In this document: positions 1-11,821 of the stretch, one piece after another
Numbering within the stretch: the first letter of the stretch is position 1
Layout: every line of letters begins with the position of its first letter
Source: Grammothele lineata
Taxonomy: Eukaryota > Basidiomycota > Agaricomycetes > Polyporales > Polyporaceae
NCBI GenBank assembly: GCA_002150815.3
Contig: NDFF03000144.1
Location: forward strand, 62,001 to 126,000
Reading direction: 5' to 3'
Length of the DNA stretch: 64,000 nucleotides
Program-made: the position numbers and the translations under genes
Notes under the pieces: model-generated
Databases searched by the model: none
What the model was told of the DNA's origin: nothing
The model's input: the letters and a program-made list of their open reading frames with translations, nothing else

Positions 1-2343
1 GCCTCTCCTGGAGTGCGCCTGGCGCCTTCGAGAGCGCACTTGGGCCGCGCGGGGCGTACACTGGGAGGCCCGAGCCTACACCTGGCTATGGCTTACAGCT
101 CTACTCGCTCGCGCTCGCGGGTCGGGGCTTGCGTGCATCGTCTGCATGCGCAGCGCACGCTAAGGCCGCACCCTGGGTTCTGCTCGGCGCAGCATAACTG
201 CCGCGTTAACCGTGGTGAGCAAATACAAATCGCCGTAAAGCCAGTTATAAACGACTCTATTGACCCACTGCGCCCGCCGCGATAGGAGCGACGCGAGGCG
301 TTTGGAGGAGGGGCGGGCGCTGCGACGCGTACGGTGCCGCCTCAGGCCCGTCCTCGCTGTGCGAGGTGCGATGTATGCACGCGGCCGACGCAGCGTGTTC
401 CGCCGGCGATGGCCCGAACACGGTCCTATCCTGCAGGGGAACAAGGCGGGAGACGCGCCGCCCACAGTGGCTAGCTCGCTTCCCCCACATCTGCGCTCGC
501 CGCCGCCTGTCAAGCACGACATGCCCCATTGGCTAGCCCCGCATTACGCCGCCGCCGCTTTCTGGGGGCGGCGGGTGGCGGGTGCGGGCGCGCAAGGGTC
601 GACCTCTGCAATTGCAAGGGTGGGACCTCGATCGTTTGCGGCTTTCTTCTAAGCACGTCCCTGCCACCGCTGACAACGCGCCACCATTCAGTCGACCCGC
701 TGTCCTCCGGTCTTCTGGCATCAGTTTGGGTCACCGATGGACGAGCGCTCCGGCGGCAGGCAAGCTAGGTGCACCACCCTTACAACGCTTACCACTTATC
801 ATGAGTTTAGCGATGCCAACGGGGACATGGGCGATGCAGGACGTACGACGTACGCGAGGTTTGAATGGGAATCCGGGGACTTAAACTGAACACGCTAGAT
901 CCTCCGGATGGCAAATAGACACCGATAGGCCTACGCGAACCCGACACCGGGCTCAACGTGTTGGCGGTGAGTTGTATGTATGGCCTCTGCGTAGAACCAT
1001 GCCGTTAACGGACTTATCCAGGTCACAGAACCCGTTCAGCGAAAGGCCAAGCATCCTTCGGCTTCGCGCTTATCGCAGAATTCTCCCTGCAATTCCTTCC
1101 AACACGAACAGAAAAGTAGCAACGATATAGAGAGCAATGCGGAAGGAGCGCCCCTCTGGTCGTTTGAGGGGACGGAACCGAACGCGGTGAAGAGGCGAGG
1201 ACGGCCCCGCACATCTTCGATTGCAACTCGGTCAGCTTTCCGGTATGACGGTATTTCTGTACAAAAATGTTTGCAGCCAAGAGTTGGTGCCAGATTCTGC
1301 AGAAACACTGGGTTTACTGTGCACTTTCACTCGCTTAACACATGTTCATGATCGACGGTTGCTCGCTTAACAGATTTTGTACAACTCTTCTATTCAGCAC
1401 CTGCTCGCTTAGCGAGAGGCTACTCTCAAGTCCTGTGTGCATCTCCCTGGTCCACCGTCAATGCCTGGGTTGTTGCTATAGATGTTTAGGACATATCCAC
1501 CATCGCGAATGAGTCCATGCAACACACTTCAACTGAGCTCATGTGCGCTTAAAGTGGGTCCTCGGCTATCGGAACTGAGTACCCGATCCGCCGAACTGAG
1601 TCCCGGTCACCGATTTCAGCTGAGAACGTGTTTATCCGCTCTGAGGACAAATAGTGCACGGGCCAGCTGAGTCTTGAAACATGGTTACACTCCCGCCAGT
1701 GGCGGCTAAAGCTCGACTGTCTTAGCGGTGTCCACCTTCATCTCCTAATTTTTTGCTCCTCTACTACTCGAAGGTCTAGAGCACGGCGCGTACGTTCAAT
1801 ATCAGGTTTGAGAACTCTGCTCCCTTCGCTAATGTTCCCGTTCGACTTTGCTCGGCCTGCGGGTGCACGCAATATTCTAAGCATGCCCAGCGTGTGTAGG
1901 ACCCGCGGGGTGAGCTCACAGCCCCAGGGCCCAATATATAAACCCTTGAGGTCTCTGCTGTACACATCCGCACCAGCACGCTGCATACACACTCGGTGTT
2001 GTCTTCGCTCCCCGTGTCTCCTTGCCTCTATTCTTTCTCGCTCCACTGCCTCTCTACTCCCGTCTTGCTACGTCCAGTTTCAGCCCGTGCATTTGAATCG
2101 GTTCTCCCATTTTGCGTCGTACGTTATTCTTTTGATGACTAAACCGTCCACTGATTACTGATAATAATGATCGTATACCTGCAGTGCTATTAGTAACAGC
2201 ACCCCTAATTGATCTGTTACTGGATCTCTGACCGTCTTCAGCTAGTGAGTACCACTATGTCCTTTCTATCATAGTCGCGTAGACGTGCTTACAAGCCCCT
2301 CTATAGATATTCACTCTTGTCTGCCTATATTTGACTTTGAATT
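1..2343. other. Intergenic stretch without a supported gene
   Basis: I see no conserved protein in any frame. Open frames here are short and mostly lack ATG starts. Loose copies of CTCGCTTA occur near 1330-1420. A TATA box at 1935-1942 is listed separately. Confidence 0.6.
1935..1942 (+). promoter_or_regulatory. TATA box upstream of the HECT-like gene
   Basis: A perfect TATATAAA is followed by a pyrimidine-rich tract (about 1985-2080), a common basidiomycete core-promoter layout. The first ATG of the downstream gene lies about 400 nt away, so either the 5' leader is long or the box served another transcript. Confidence 0.4.
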
Positions 2344-5300
2344 ATGTCGTCTGGACAGCCTTCGGTCCCTCATAATCTATGTAAGTTCGAACATCTTATG
2401 TTATATGTCTCCATCATCTAACGAAGATACTGTTAGCTCCCGACCAGCTTGAAGCTATCCTTGAGGAACTTCGCTCGAGGTTGCAAGTTGGATTTAGTTC
2501 ACAGGACGCCAGCCAGGCTGCTCAACCGCCATCTCGCGTAACGCCACCGGCTGACGTCTCCCATGCCACCCAGTGTGCTCCTGCACACCCAAGGCCCCAG
2601 GAGCGCGTCGCAACTGCTCCAACGATCCCGACTCGTGGTTCGCTGGCCCCAGCACTGCTGCGTTCTACATCAAATCCCTCAGGATCCTCGACGTCTAGGC
2701 TATCAGCAACGTCATCGGGCTCTTCCAACGTACCCTCCTCATCATCCATGCCACTGGCTTCGTCGTCGTCCTCTACCCCACAGACCACGGAAGCACCTAT
2801 CTCCCAGCCATACATCTCTATCAGGGGGATGTCTGGTGCATTCAACCATCCAGCACAGGGCACCATCGGTCGACTTTCAGCACAGAGCACATCCTCCTTG
2901 CCTCAGGCCTCTCACAGCCGCCTTCCCATCGGACGAGTTGGACAACCGGCAGGTGCTACGTCAGTGGGGCTTGGCCTTGGAGGGTTACCTCCGATTTCCA
3001 TGCCAGGCTTTGGCAGCCTTATGTCCCAATCTACTCAGGTGGTAAATCAAAACCGACTGAATTCTGCCGCCCAGACACTTCCTCGAGCCCTCAACCTGCC
3101 TACCGTAAACCGAGGAGGTCGACGTGGTGGTAGCAGTGGAAGTAGACGCAGTGGCACCGGACACAGCGCACGTACAAGAGGACCATCTGTGACGGCACCA
3201 GGACTACCGCGCCCAACGAAAATAGATCATTGTCAGGAAGACATCTTCACCGATGAAGGTATCTTGGTCAAAGCATTTCGAGTTCGCGCTGTCATACTTC
3301 CTAAGCGCGTAAGTGTTGAATACAGCTAGCTTTTGTTTATTCACCATTGACCTCTGTTTCGTCAATAGCCTGATGACATGCCAAAGCACATCGTATATCG
3401 TCAACTTAGAGACACTGCTTTAGGGCTTCTCGGTCAACTTGGCCTGACGTACACTTACAGCCTACCTCTGACCTTTACGCTCGGACAGTTGATCACCAGA
3501 ATTCTAGCAGACATGTCTGCAGCCATTCCACAGCGGTATACGTTCCCTTCCTGTCAACAGGCAGGGGCTGGTCCCTCCAGCCTAGTCGTCTCGGCAGAAG
3601 CCCGGCCTTTGCAGCTTCTCTATGTGGTCAATAATGGGAAGCCTACGCTTCTTCAGAACTTAGTTCGCCTCGAAACCAGTACCCTTCCTGCAACGACGAC
3701 ATTGGAGCAAATTACTACAACGACTTCTGGCCGCCATACTCTCAACAAGCGATACGTGGTCGAGGGTGTGACATATCATGAAGATGATGACCGCCTGACT
3801 ATCTTTTTTGGCACGTTATTTCATTTGCGACATTGTAGTATAAGTGGCTCATCCAGATTCTACCCTAGGTTGTCGTGTTAACCCAACATTTCAAGACAAT
3901 GCCGGACGCCTCCATGGGCCAACATGCCTTACGACACGTTTTTTTGGTTCTTTACCCACTGACGATCCTTTGCAAGTCATTGAAAGCCCGGAAACATCTG
4001 GTGGTGAAGAGTCTGAGTCAGACGAGGACTTCAGCATGAACACCTCTCAAGATTCGGATGGCTTCCTCAGTACTGCTGCCAATGCCGCCGCTTCCACGCC
4101 CGAAGCTATCACCCCCGACTCTGTTATCGACATCGACGACGACGACGATGACGACTTTCATGTGGAGCGTTCATTAGACCAGCAAAATGCCTCTACCCGC
4201 CAGTCCAGATCTTCAGCCACAGCGTCTGGCTCTCGCTTATTTAGGAGTAACTACCGTCCCCTTGCACGCACGTCCACTCAAATGGTTTTCCATAGCCTTC
4301 CATCTCCGATCTGGCCACCGCATCATGTATGGAACGCACCTCCTCCCCACCCCGATTGGGAGTCATCCGGGCCAATCAAGTTCGAGAAATTTTCGGAGAA
4401 GATATTCCGGTTGGCTTGGTCGTACACGGACGATCTTGGCTACCGTATCCTCCCACTTCCACGCATCGTTCATCCCAACCGCCTTCAGGTGTCTGGGGGG
4501 CCAACAATTGAAGGTGTTGTCGACGCTCTAGAGGCCCTCATTAAGCAGTGCTGCACGTCTGGTGATTTCTCTCAACTCTTACATCACGACCGGGAATTCT
4601 ACATGTGAGTTGTGCATTCCGTCAAAAAGTTGGCATAAATCTAATACCGCATATGATGCTAGCCGTGCTGAAAATGGAGAGACCATTCTATCTCTAGGCA
4701 GAGGTATAGAGGTCGAAGCAGTGCAAGGCTTGTGGAAGAAGTTCGTTGAGCAAGGGGGCACCTTTTTTACCCCTCGTGCCGACCAACGCTGCACAATTTC
4801 CACGGCTTATTCGGTCCATTCGATCGCATCTATTCCCTCTGAGCGACTATTGAGCCTCCAAGTCCTCGGTGCTCTTGCTGCGTTGCTCCTCATTCATGAG
4901 ATACCGCCTCTGCCCCTTGATCCTGTTGTCCTTCAATTCCTCATTTATCAGTGCAACCTGCATTCCCTTCACCCAAGTCTGATCCGAGAGTGGCACCCAG
5001 AGCTGAGGCAGCTCCTTGATGAGTGGATTGAGAAAGGTCCTGAGGGGGACATCTCTCAGTTTGCCACTCATTTTGCGACGTATCATGATCGACCGGTACG
5101 TTGTATATGTGTTCGTCATAAGCCGATGAAAGCTGACCTAGGACTTTAGATTTCAGTGTTCCGCGCTCGTGATAAGCAGTCTCATGACGCGCTGGCCGCA
5201 TCGATTCTATATGCAGCAACAATAGGCAGCGAACCCTCGGAACATCCGGAAATTCAAGCTTTTCGATGGGGTTTCGGTCTTCCATGTCCGAATGGGTTTT

Positions 5301-6017
5301 CCTTCCACGAGGTATGCATTCAGATATTATGAGGGATATCTCTAACACTAATCTGCCTTTCCAGATACCAAAGCTCTTTGCAGGGGGTCCTGAGATGTTT
5401 TGGAGCCTCATCTGGAGCGCAGAGGTTACGACTTACAAGAAACTAGAGCAACACTTGGATATTGCCGAGCCGTCTCCCCAGCTCCGTACCACCTTTGCTC
5501 AGGCACTGGGTGTTGAACAGGCTTGCCCTGCGCAGTACCTTCGCGACTTTCTTCAGGGAAAAGGTGTTCCGATCGCAAACATCCTTGAGGAAGCGCGCCC
5601 CTATTTAGCTCCTAAGGTGTTGCCTCAGCTTGAGAAGATCGATGAGGACGGCTTCCGCGCTCGTATGTTTGCCTGGGCTTCCTGTGGCACCATGTCCCTT
5701 GGCGAACTCGACAAGATAGAGGTGACTTCTTGTGTTTATGCGGACATTTATTAACATTGCTGACTATGAGTCCCTTGCACCAGGTGAAGTTCTTGACCGC
5801 CGAAGACGCCAACAGGCATATAAACACCACCAGGGTCAGCATGTTCTGTAAAGGAAATTTTTCCATTCAGACATGCTATCGGGAGGTTTATATTCCGTTT
5901 GACTATCTTGTTGCTTTAATTGCCAGTGTGCCAGATGGAGAGTCGCACCGGGACCACATTGACGCATGGTTCTTGAAGGAAACTTTGAACGCTGCAGGAG
6001 GACATAGCACGCTCTAA
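2344..6017 (+). CDS. HECT-like E3 ubiquitin ligase, multi-exon, mobile-element-associated
   Basis: The ATG at 2344 opens a 37-nt first exon; the GTAAGT intron at 2381-2436 rejoins in frame at 2437. Further introns occur near 3309-3368, 4605-4660, 5095-5150, 5310-5365 and 5720-5785. The N-terminal third is Ser/Pro-rich and ends in a basic patch with an Arg/Gly tract. An acidic run of about eight Asp lies near 4130-4155. The C-terminal 350 residues resemble a HECT domain: a helical N-lobe, a segment reading FAWASCGTM where the family has F-x-W-x-x-TGS, and a terminal SIQTCYREVYIPF that matches the catalytic TC context, so the thioester Cys appears kept. If so, it would transfer ubiquitin to substrates; the substrate is unknown. 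It converges on a dioxygenase gene 312 bp away, and a DDE integrase lies 9.5 kb downstream. The splice across about 3830-3880 is unresolved. The family call is moderate because HECT similarity is read by eye. Confidence 0.6.
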
Positions 6018-6060
6018 TAGCGGTGTCGCTCATTCGTTCTATTACATGGTACCATATGCA

Positions 6061-6163
6061 CTTGGTCACTCGTTTCCCAACTACCTTACACTATTCATAA
6101 TCATGGCTATATGCTGTCTGTCTCTATGCTTAGTCGCTCGTTTTCCAGCTACCTTAGACTATG
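6061..6163. repeat. Imperfect direct repeat between the convergent genes
   Basis: Two 34-nt copies (6061-6094 and 6130-6163) share the frame CTT-GTC-CTCGTTT-CC-A-CTACCTTA-ACTAT with four or five mismatches, 35 nt apart. They lie between the 3' ends of the HECT-like and dioxygenase genes. Function is unknown. Confidence 0.6.
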
Positions 6164-6329
6164 AGTCATCGCTCGCATTGAACCCGCTTAGCACACCAAC
6201 GCCTTGGACAAGTTTGTGAGTCACACCGACGTCTTTGCATCAACGACTTTGGCCGCCAACAACAACATGCACCAGAAGAACAGGAGCTGTCTGAAAGATG
6301 TTGTAATACCCTAGATAAATTCGTTCAAT

Positions 6330-8444
6330 CTACTTCCCCATTCTCGGGCGTTTCCTCTCCTCACGTCGGCGAAGGGTTTGAATGAACCAATCAGGTTTCT
6401 TGTCCTTGAGGTACTCGAGAACGTTCTTATGAGTGTAAAATACACTCCCAACTCTACCTGGAGTGAGCTGAGCAGGTGTTTCATCAGTGTCGTCACATTT
6501 GACTTTGCTGGGCTCCGGAGTCCAACGAGATACGCGGTGTGCAAGCTGATCAGCAAAGGAGATGATCACATCTCCTGGGCCATAGCTCAATAGAATCTCA
6601 GTATCCATAAAGCAGAATCCATACAACACAACCACTCACTGGAACCGTGCCTTCAAAGTGGGAACTTCCATATGACCTCCTGAGTAAAATCCTACAGGAA
6701 AAGTCACAGTTGGGCCTCCATCCCTCCGGTCATGGTGCATTAGGACGTCCATCTTCCAGACGACCGCACGCATCAGCCATGGCCCAGGGTCCTGTCTAAT
6801 CCACCGCCCGGCCTCGAACGCCTGCTTGTACTCGTCGTAGTATGTGGGGAAGAGGGCTTTGAAGAGTGCTCCTAAGTAGCATGCCACCTGGCGTGTGTTT
6901 TTATACCATGTCTTTGCGGCATGAAACTTGACGCGCGGGCCCTTGCGGTAGATCTTGGACCCCACTTTCAAGGGCTAACAGAAGAGTTTCAGTAGCTTAT
7001 AAGCTAAAGAAAGCCTAAGGGAAAAGCTTACGCCGTATGGATGGCCGGTCATCATAACTCCCTGTGTCAAGTGAAGGACGCCGGTTCGCTCGCTGATCGT
7101 GTTCATGTCTGCCACAACCTCACCAGGGTCCTCACTATCCACCTCACTCTCACCCTCCCAGGCATCGTCCTCCTGCCAACTATCACTCTCCTCCTCCTCG
7201 TCTGGGTTGTGGTGTGTGTACTGAGGTTCGTCGTCGTCATCTTTATCATCGGGACACTCTTCCAATGAAAGAGTATTGCCTTCAACGGTCGTCAGGAATG
7301 ACTTGCCGTAACGCATGACCATGTCCTGGTGGGTGGTGACTAGTCCCTGGTGTCGCACATCCCAGCAAAGTCCTGGAGGGATCACCGACACCAGGTCCTG
7401 TGTACTACGCAGATAGCCCATGGCCATGCCGTTCTGGCAATACATCGGTATAAATTAGTTTTCAAGGCTGAACAAATGTCTAAGATGGCACGCACCGGAA
7501 CACCATCGTAACTGATCTGAAATCCGAGTTGGTTAGCTGAGGAGGTGAGCTCGTCCATTGTAGCACCTGTATACTGCTCTGCAAGTGGACGTGGTAATGG
7601 TGGGGCGGTACACTTTGGCTGTAATGCGAACATGGTTAGAAATTTAGACCGTTCGTAGCTAGAATAAAAAGAAGTCTTACATCTATCAAATGACGTCCCA
7701 AGTATATGAGGATACGTTCTCCATTGCGGTCCTCATAAACCGTCGTGCGTGCAATGATGGGAACCTTTGACAGCTCGTCGTCACAATACTTCCGGAGACG
7801 ATTGAGGAATTTTTGTTGGTTTTTCGGCTGTTTTCTGAGCTCTTCAAGACTCTCGTCGATCCTGAAAATCTGTGCATGCTTAGCTGCCCACTCCCCGATC
7901 CGCTTGCCACGGGCTGTTGCTGCCTTTTCTAGGGCCTTTGCTCCACGTACGGCAGCCGGCTTCTTCTGTAAGACTGGGCCCCCTCCAGTGCTAGGGACGT
8001 TGAACGCCTTAGGAATTCGCTGTGCTCTCATTAATGTCAGAGGCACGTAAGCAAGATTGAACATGCACTCACCCCAAGCTTTGGTGGAATGAATCGTTTA
8101 TGACCCTGCTCTTCACTAGGACCTGCTGATTGTGTGTGCACATCAAAGCGTTCTACATGTGTGATCAATGGTCAGTGTATTGAGATGTGCAGTTGCTTAG
8201 TGCTCACCAGTCCCTGGGCTCTCTGTAGCACTGACGTGGCTGCTGTTGGCCCCCCCTTTTCGTGGAGATCCACTGCCTAAGACAGAATTCTGTTGTATTG
8301 TAAGTACGGTTGCTTTGCCTAGCGTCATGTATAAACACTCACCTTCGCCCTTTGGCCAGCTGACCTACTAGCTGCTGCAGACGTTCCCTGTTTTGTCTTT
8401 CGAGGCCGTCTAGTACCACCGCCCTTGATACCAGGTGTTGGCAT
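6330..8444 (-). CDS. 2-oxoglutarate/Fe(II) dioxygenase, probable TET/JBP type
   Basis: ATG at 8444 and stop at 6330-6332, with about seven exons. Exon joins read well: the intron after HLID (near 7680), one after YDGVP (near 7500), and a final acceptor near 6585 that gives KARFHYGPGDV. The N-terminus is short, basic and low in complexity; an acidic segment (rich in D/E) lies mid-protein. The C-terminal half shows a double-stranded beta-helix signature. An H-x-D iron site (MHHDRRDGG) is followed by a GG-x-x-x-VP strand, then YGPGDVIISF, a distal His in LAHRVSRW, and the 2-oxoglutarate Arg in TPGRVGSVFYTH. All ligands are present. This order fits TET/JBP enzymes, which oxidise 5-methylcytosine or thymine in DNA and are expanded in basidiomycetes, often within KDZ transposons. 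It is convergent with the HECT-like gene. A prolyl-hydroxylase-like or other 2OG oxygenase remains possible. Confidence 0.62.
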
Positions 8445-8672
8445 TGCAAATCAAGTTGGGCTAGAAAGGTAGTGGCAGCAAGAGACTGAGGTGCAGATAC
8501 TCACGCTGCCAGCAAGCCAGAACGAGCCTCATTGGTAACACATGCCCACCATGTGGACGTCTCATCGCAAAAATAAGCGCCCGTCGAACGCATACTGCCC
8601 CACAAAGTTCATCAAGCATCCAACTAAATTATACTGTAACAATGAATATGTGACAAGTATTCTAAATCCAAG
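8445..8672. other. Upstream region of the dioxygenase gene
   Basis: Short non-coding stretch between the dioxygenase start codon and the hairpin. No clear TATA box or ORF is seen. Confidence 0.5.
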
Positions 8673-8735
8673 GGCAACCCCAGCATGCTAGGGGTGCTCC
8701 TGGGCCCAGAGCACCCTCAGAATGCTGGGGTTGCC
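8673..8735. repeat. 63-nt near-perfect inverted repeat (hairpin)
   Basis: Two 27-nt arms (8673-8699 and 8709-8735) pair with three mismatches around a 9-nt loop that itself contains GGGCCC. The arms begin with GGCAACCCCAGCAT and end with GGGTGCTC. It lies about 230 nt upstream of the dioxygenase start. It may be a transposon terminal structure, a tiny foldback element or a transcribed hairpin. Confidence 0.85.
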
Positions 8736-8839
8736 TGGAAAGTACATACACCCAACTATAATGAAGAGCCAAATAGAATATGAATGTAACTGTATATGTT
8801 GCTCACATCAGCGTGAAACGAAGAGCAAACAGAGAGAAC

Positions 8840-9420
8840 GTACAAGTGGGACATGCGTCATCACAGGATGCGGGCGTAGCTGCACGCAGGACACGGCAAG
8901 ACTTGCAATGCTATGCGGCAGGACCCAGGACATGCCCGGAGGTGGTGGGGCATGCAAGATGCAACGGGGTAGGACACAGGAGAGCGCAGGGGCGGGGGGA
9001 GGATTCTTTCAGCGGGGCGGGACGCAGGACAACACGGGACAAGGGACGTACGATGGGCAGAAACACAGCGCACCAGGTGATGGGACAGGCAGCGCTCCAG
9101 ACAGCGGGATGTTGGGGCGAGGCAGGACGCGCAATGTGGAAGCCACAGCTGGACAAGCGAGGTGGATCATAGGACGTACGAACGAGTGGGATGATCAACG
9201 TACGAAGGCCAGGACAAGCAAGGGGGCGACGCTTGTGACGTGGCCGGTGGCCGGACGAGAGAGGCAGGTTGCGGGACGTACGAATAGGGAGCAGGGCGTA
9301 CGAGGCGGCGGAACGAGCAACGGGCGGATCGCAGGACTTGCGCAATGCGGGCGGGCGGGTCGCGGGACTTGCAAGCGGGTGGGTCACGAACGAGCTGGTG
9401 GGGAGGACGAAGGATGAGGC
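8840..9420. repeat. GGAC-rich degenerate repeat region with CGTACGA motifs
   Basis: The stretch is packed with GGAC-type words (GGACACAGG, GGACTTGC, GGACGTACGA). The heptamer CGTACGA occurs five times within 260 bp, at 9047, 9175, 9199, 9277 and 9297. An open frame runs 8722-9417 but lacks an ATG near its start and has a degenerate repeat composition, so I do not call a gene. Confidence 0.6.
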
Positions 9421-9539
9421 GGGCGGCAGGTAAACCAGTACCACTAGTTATATACATACCTGCTCATAACTAATCAGTGTGTAGAAGGAAGATTGAGAAG
9501 TATTGGGCACATACCTATTCATGGCGATGTTCAAGCAGC

Positions 9540-9704
9540 TGACTGGCCACCACTGTCCCAGAGGGTACCGTGAGCCTGAGGTGGGGCAGGGGGGATTAAA
9601 TGCAACGGTTGCACTACTAGTCGAGTCAGACTCGACTACCCTGCCCAATGCACCGAAGCTGGCCAAGCTCCAGTGCATCCCTCGACCGGCCAGGTGGCCA
9701 GTCA
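9540..9704. repeat. 165-bp unit bounded by 12-bp perfect inverted repeats
   Basis: TGACTGGCCACC at 9540-9551 is the exact reverse complement of 9693-9704. Inside are two palindromes: TGCAAC-G-GTTGCA (9601-9613) and a 21-nt one centred on 9628 with perfect 10-bp arms (TAGTCGAGTC). The form resembles a small foldback or MITE-like element, but I see no target-site duplication. Confidence 0.6.
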
Positions 9705-9730
9705 CTCCTCAACCGGCCTGGCGGCCAGTC
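9685..9730. repeat. Two 19-nt direct repeats
   Basis: ACCGGCC-GG-GGCCAGTC occurs at 9685-9703 and again at 9712-9730 with two mismatches and an 8-nt spacer. It overlaps the right end of the foldback unit. Confidence 0.6.
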
Positions 9731-9839
9731 GAGTGGTCCTCTGGGACGTTGGTGGACTGAAGAAAAGCGCTTTCGTGAGCATTGCAGCCGTTTATAGGCC
9801 GCAGGCGTCTGTAGTCGCGTGGGCGCCAAATACCGCCGC

Positions 9840-10215
9840 GCCGGTCTTTTCCAGTGTCCACCGCCCATTGTCCTCATCCTCTCCGCCCTCACCCTTGCCC
9901 GTGCTCTCTTCCTCGTTTTCGCCCGCACCCTCGTCCTCGTCCGCACCAGCACCCGCGTCGTCGACTGCGCCGTCGTTCACGCCCGCGCCCGCACCCTCGG
10001 CATCCTCGTCCTCCTCTTCGCCCACGCCTGCCCTCTGGTCCTCATCTTCTCTCGCACCCGCACCCCTCGCCCACACTCGCACACTCGTCCTCGTCCATAC
10101 CCGCACCCGTGCCGTCGTCCTCGCCCGCGCTATCGTCCTCGCCCGCGCTATCGTCCTCGCCCGCGCTGCCACCCCCACCGACGCCCTCCCTGATCCCGCA
10201 CTGCCGCCCGAGCGC
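9840..10215. repeat. Pyrimidine-rich low-complexity tract with 18-bp tandem repeats
   Basis: The + strand is almost pure CCG/TCC-type triplets. Three tandem 18-mers TCGTCCTCGCCCGCGCTA run 10115-10168, the last with one change. Open frames in this tract (Ser/Ala/Pro on +, Gly/Glu/Asp on -) are products of the composition. Downstream, to about 10763, I find no upstream exon of the quinolinate phosphoribosyltransferase remnant. Confidence 0.7.
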
Positions 10216-10597
10216 TGCATGACGAAATACAGCCCGCGACGGCGCCGTGCAAGGCATACGTCGCCTTCCGCTACGCGCGCCCGCCCACGGATGCCACAGC
10301 GGCGCAGATGAAGGCCGACGGCATCAAGCACGCCGTCCGACGGACTCTCAGCCGTCGCCCTCCCCCCGCAAACGCTAGCGTTCCTCGACGAGGCTGTCAA
10401 CCTTCCGTAAGTCCCTCTACCCTCGCAGCCGTCGCATTCTCAAACGCCCCCATCGCCGTCACCACAACTTCCCATTTCCCCTTGTGCCGACGAAAACTTC
10501 GAGCGACGCTGCCTTGACTCCCGGCGTGGATCCCCAGTGACCTCCAGCCTCCCGGGCCACTCGTTGTCGTCCGGGGCGTCGTGAATACCAGCGATAG

Positions 10598-11643
<1,046 letters not shown>

Positions 11644-11821
11644 ATGAGACACAAGCGTGCGTGTGGAATGCCGAGGCTACGTAGACGTAAACAACGTATG
11701 GACCTTAGGGAGGGTTAAATGCGTACGATAGGAAGAACAACAAGATGTATACTCTACACTACTTTGTAGCCCTGATTCAAAACATTTGCTTTCCCTGTCG
11801 TACCGCCGGAGTTAATGATTT
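11644..11821. other. Short convergent 3' intergenic gap
   Basis: It lies between two remnants of the same branch point that point toward each other. No other feature is seen. Confidence 0.5.

Noticed and set aside
2200..2220. AGCACCCCTAA as a possible partner of the hairpin arm at 8690 (terminal repeat of one element)
   Set aside because: Only about 11 nt match and the rest of the arm is absent, so chance is likely.
8722..9417. 231-codon open frame rich in Gly, Arg and Thr
   Set aside because: Starts without an ATG in the gene-like part, composition mirrors the GGAC repeats, and no domain or intron pattern supports it.
9673..10311. 212-codon Ser/Ala/Pro frame as the N-terminus of BNA6
   Set aside because: It is a translation of the pyrimidine-rich tract and ends in a stop before the QPRTase remnant; the real N-terminal domain does not appear in any frame.
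10318..10408. Frame reading ASSTPSDGLSAVALPP as a first BNA6 exon with an ACG start
   Set aside because: It does not resemble the known QPRTase N-terminus, and the intron it would require is only about 22 nt.
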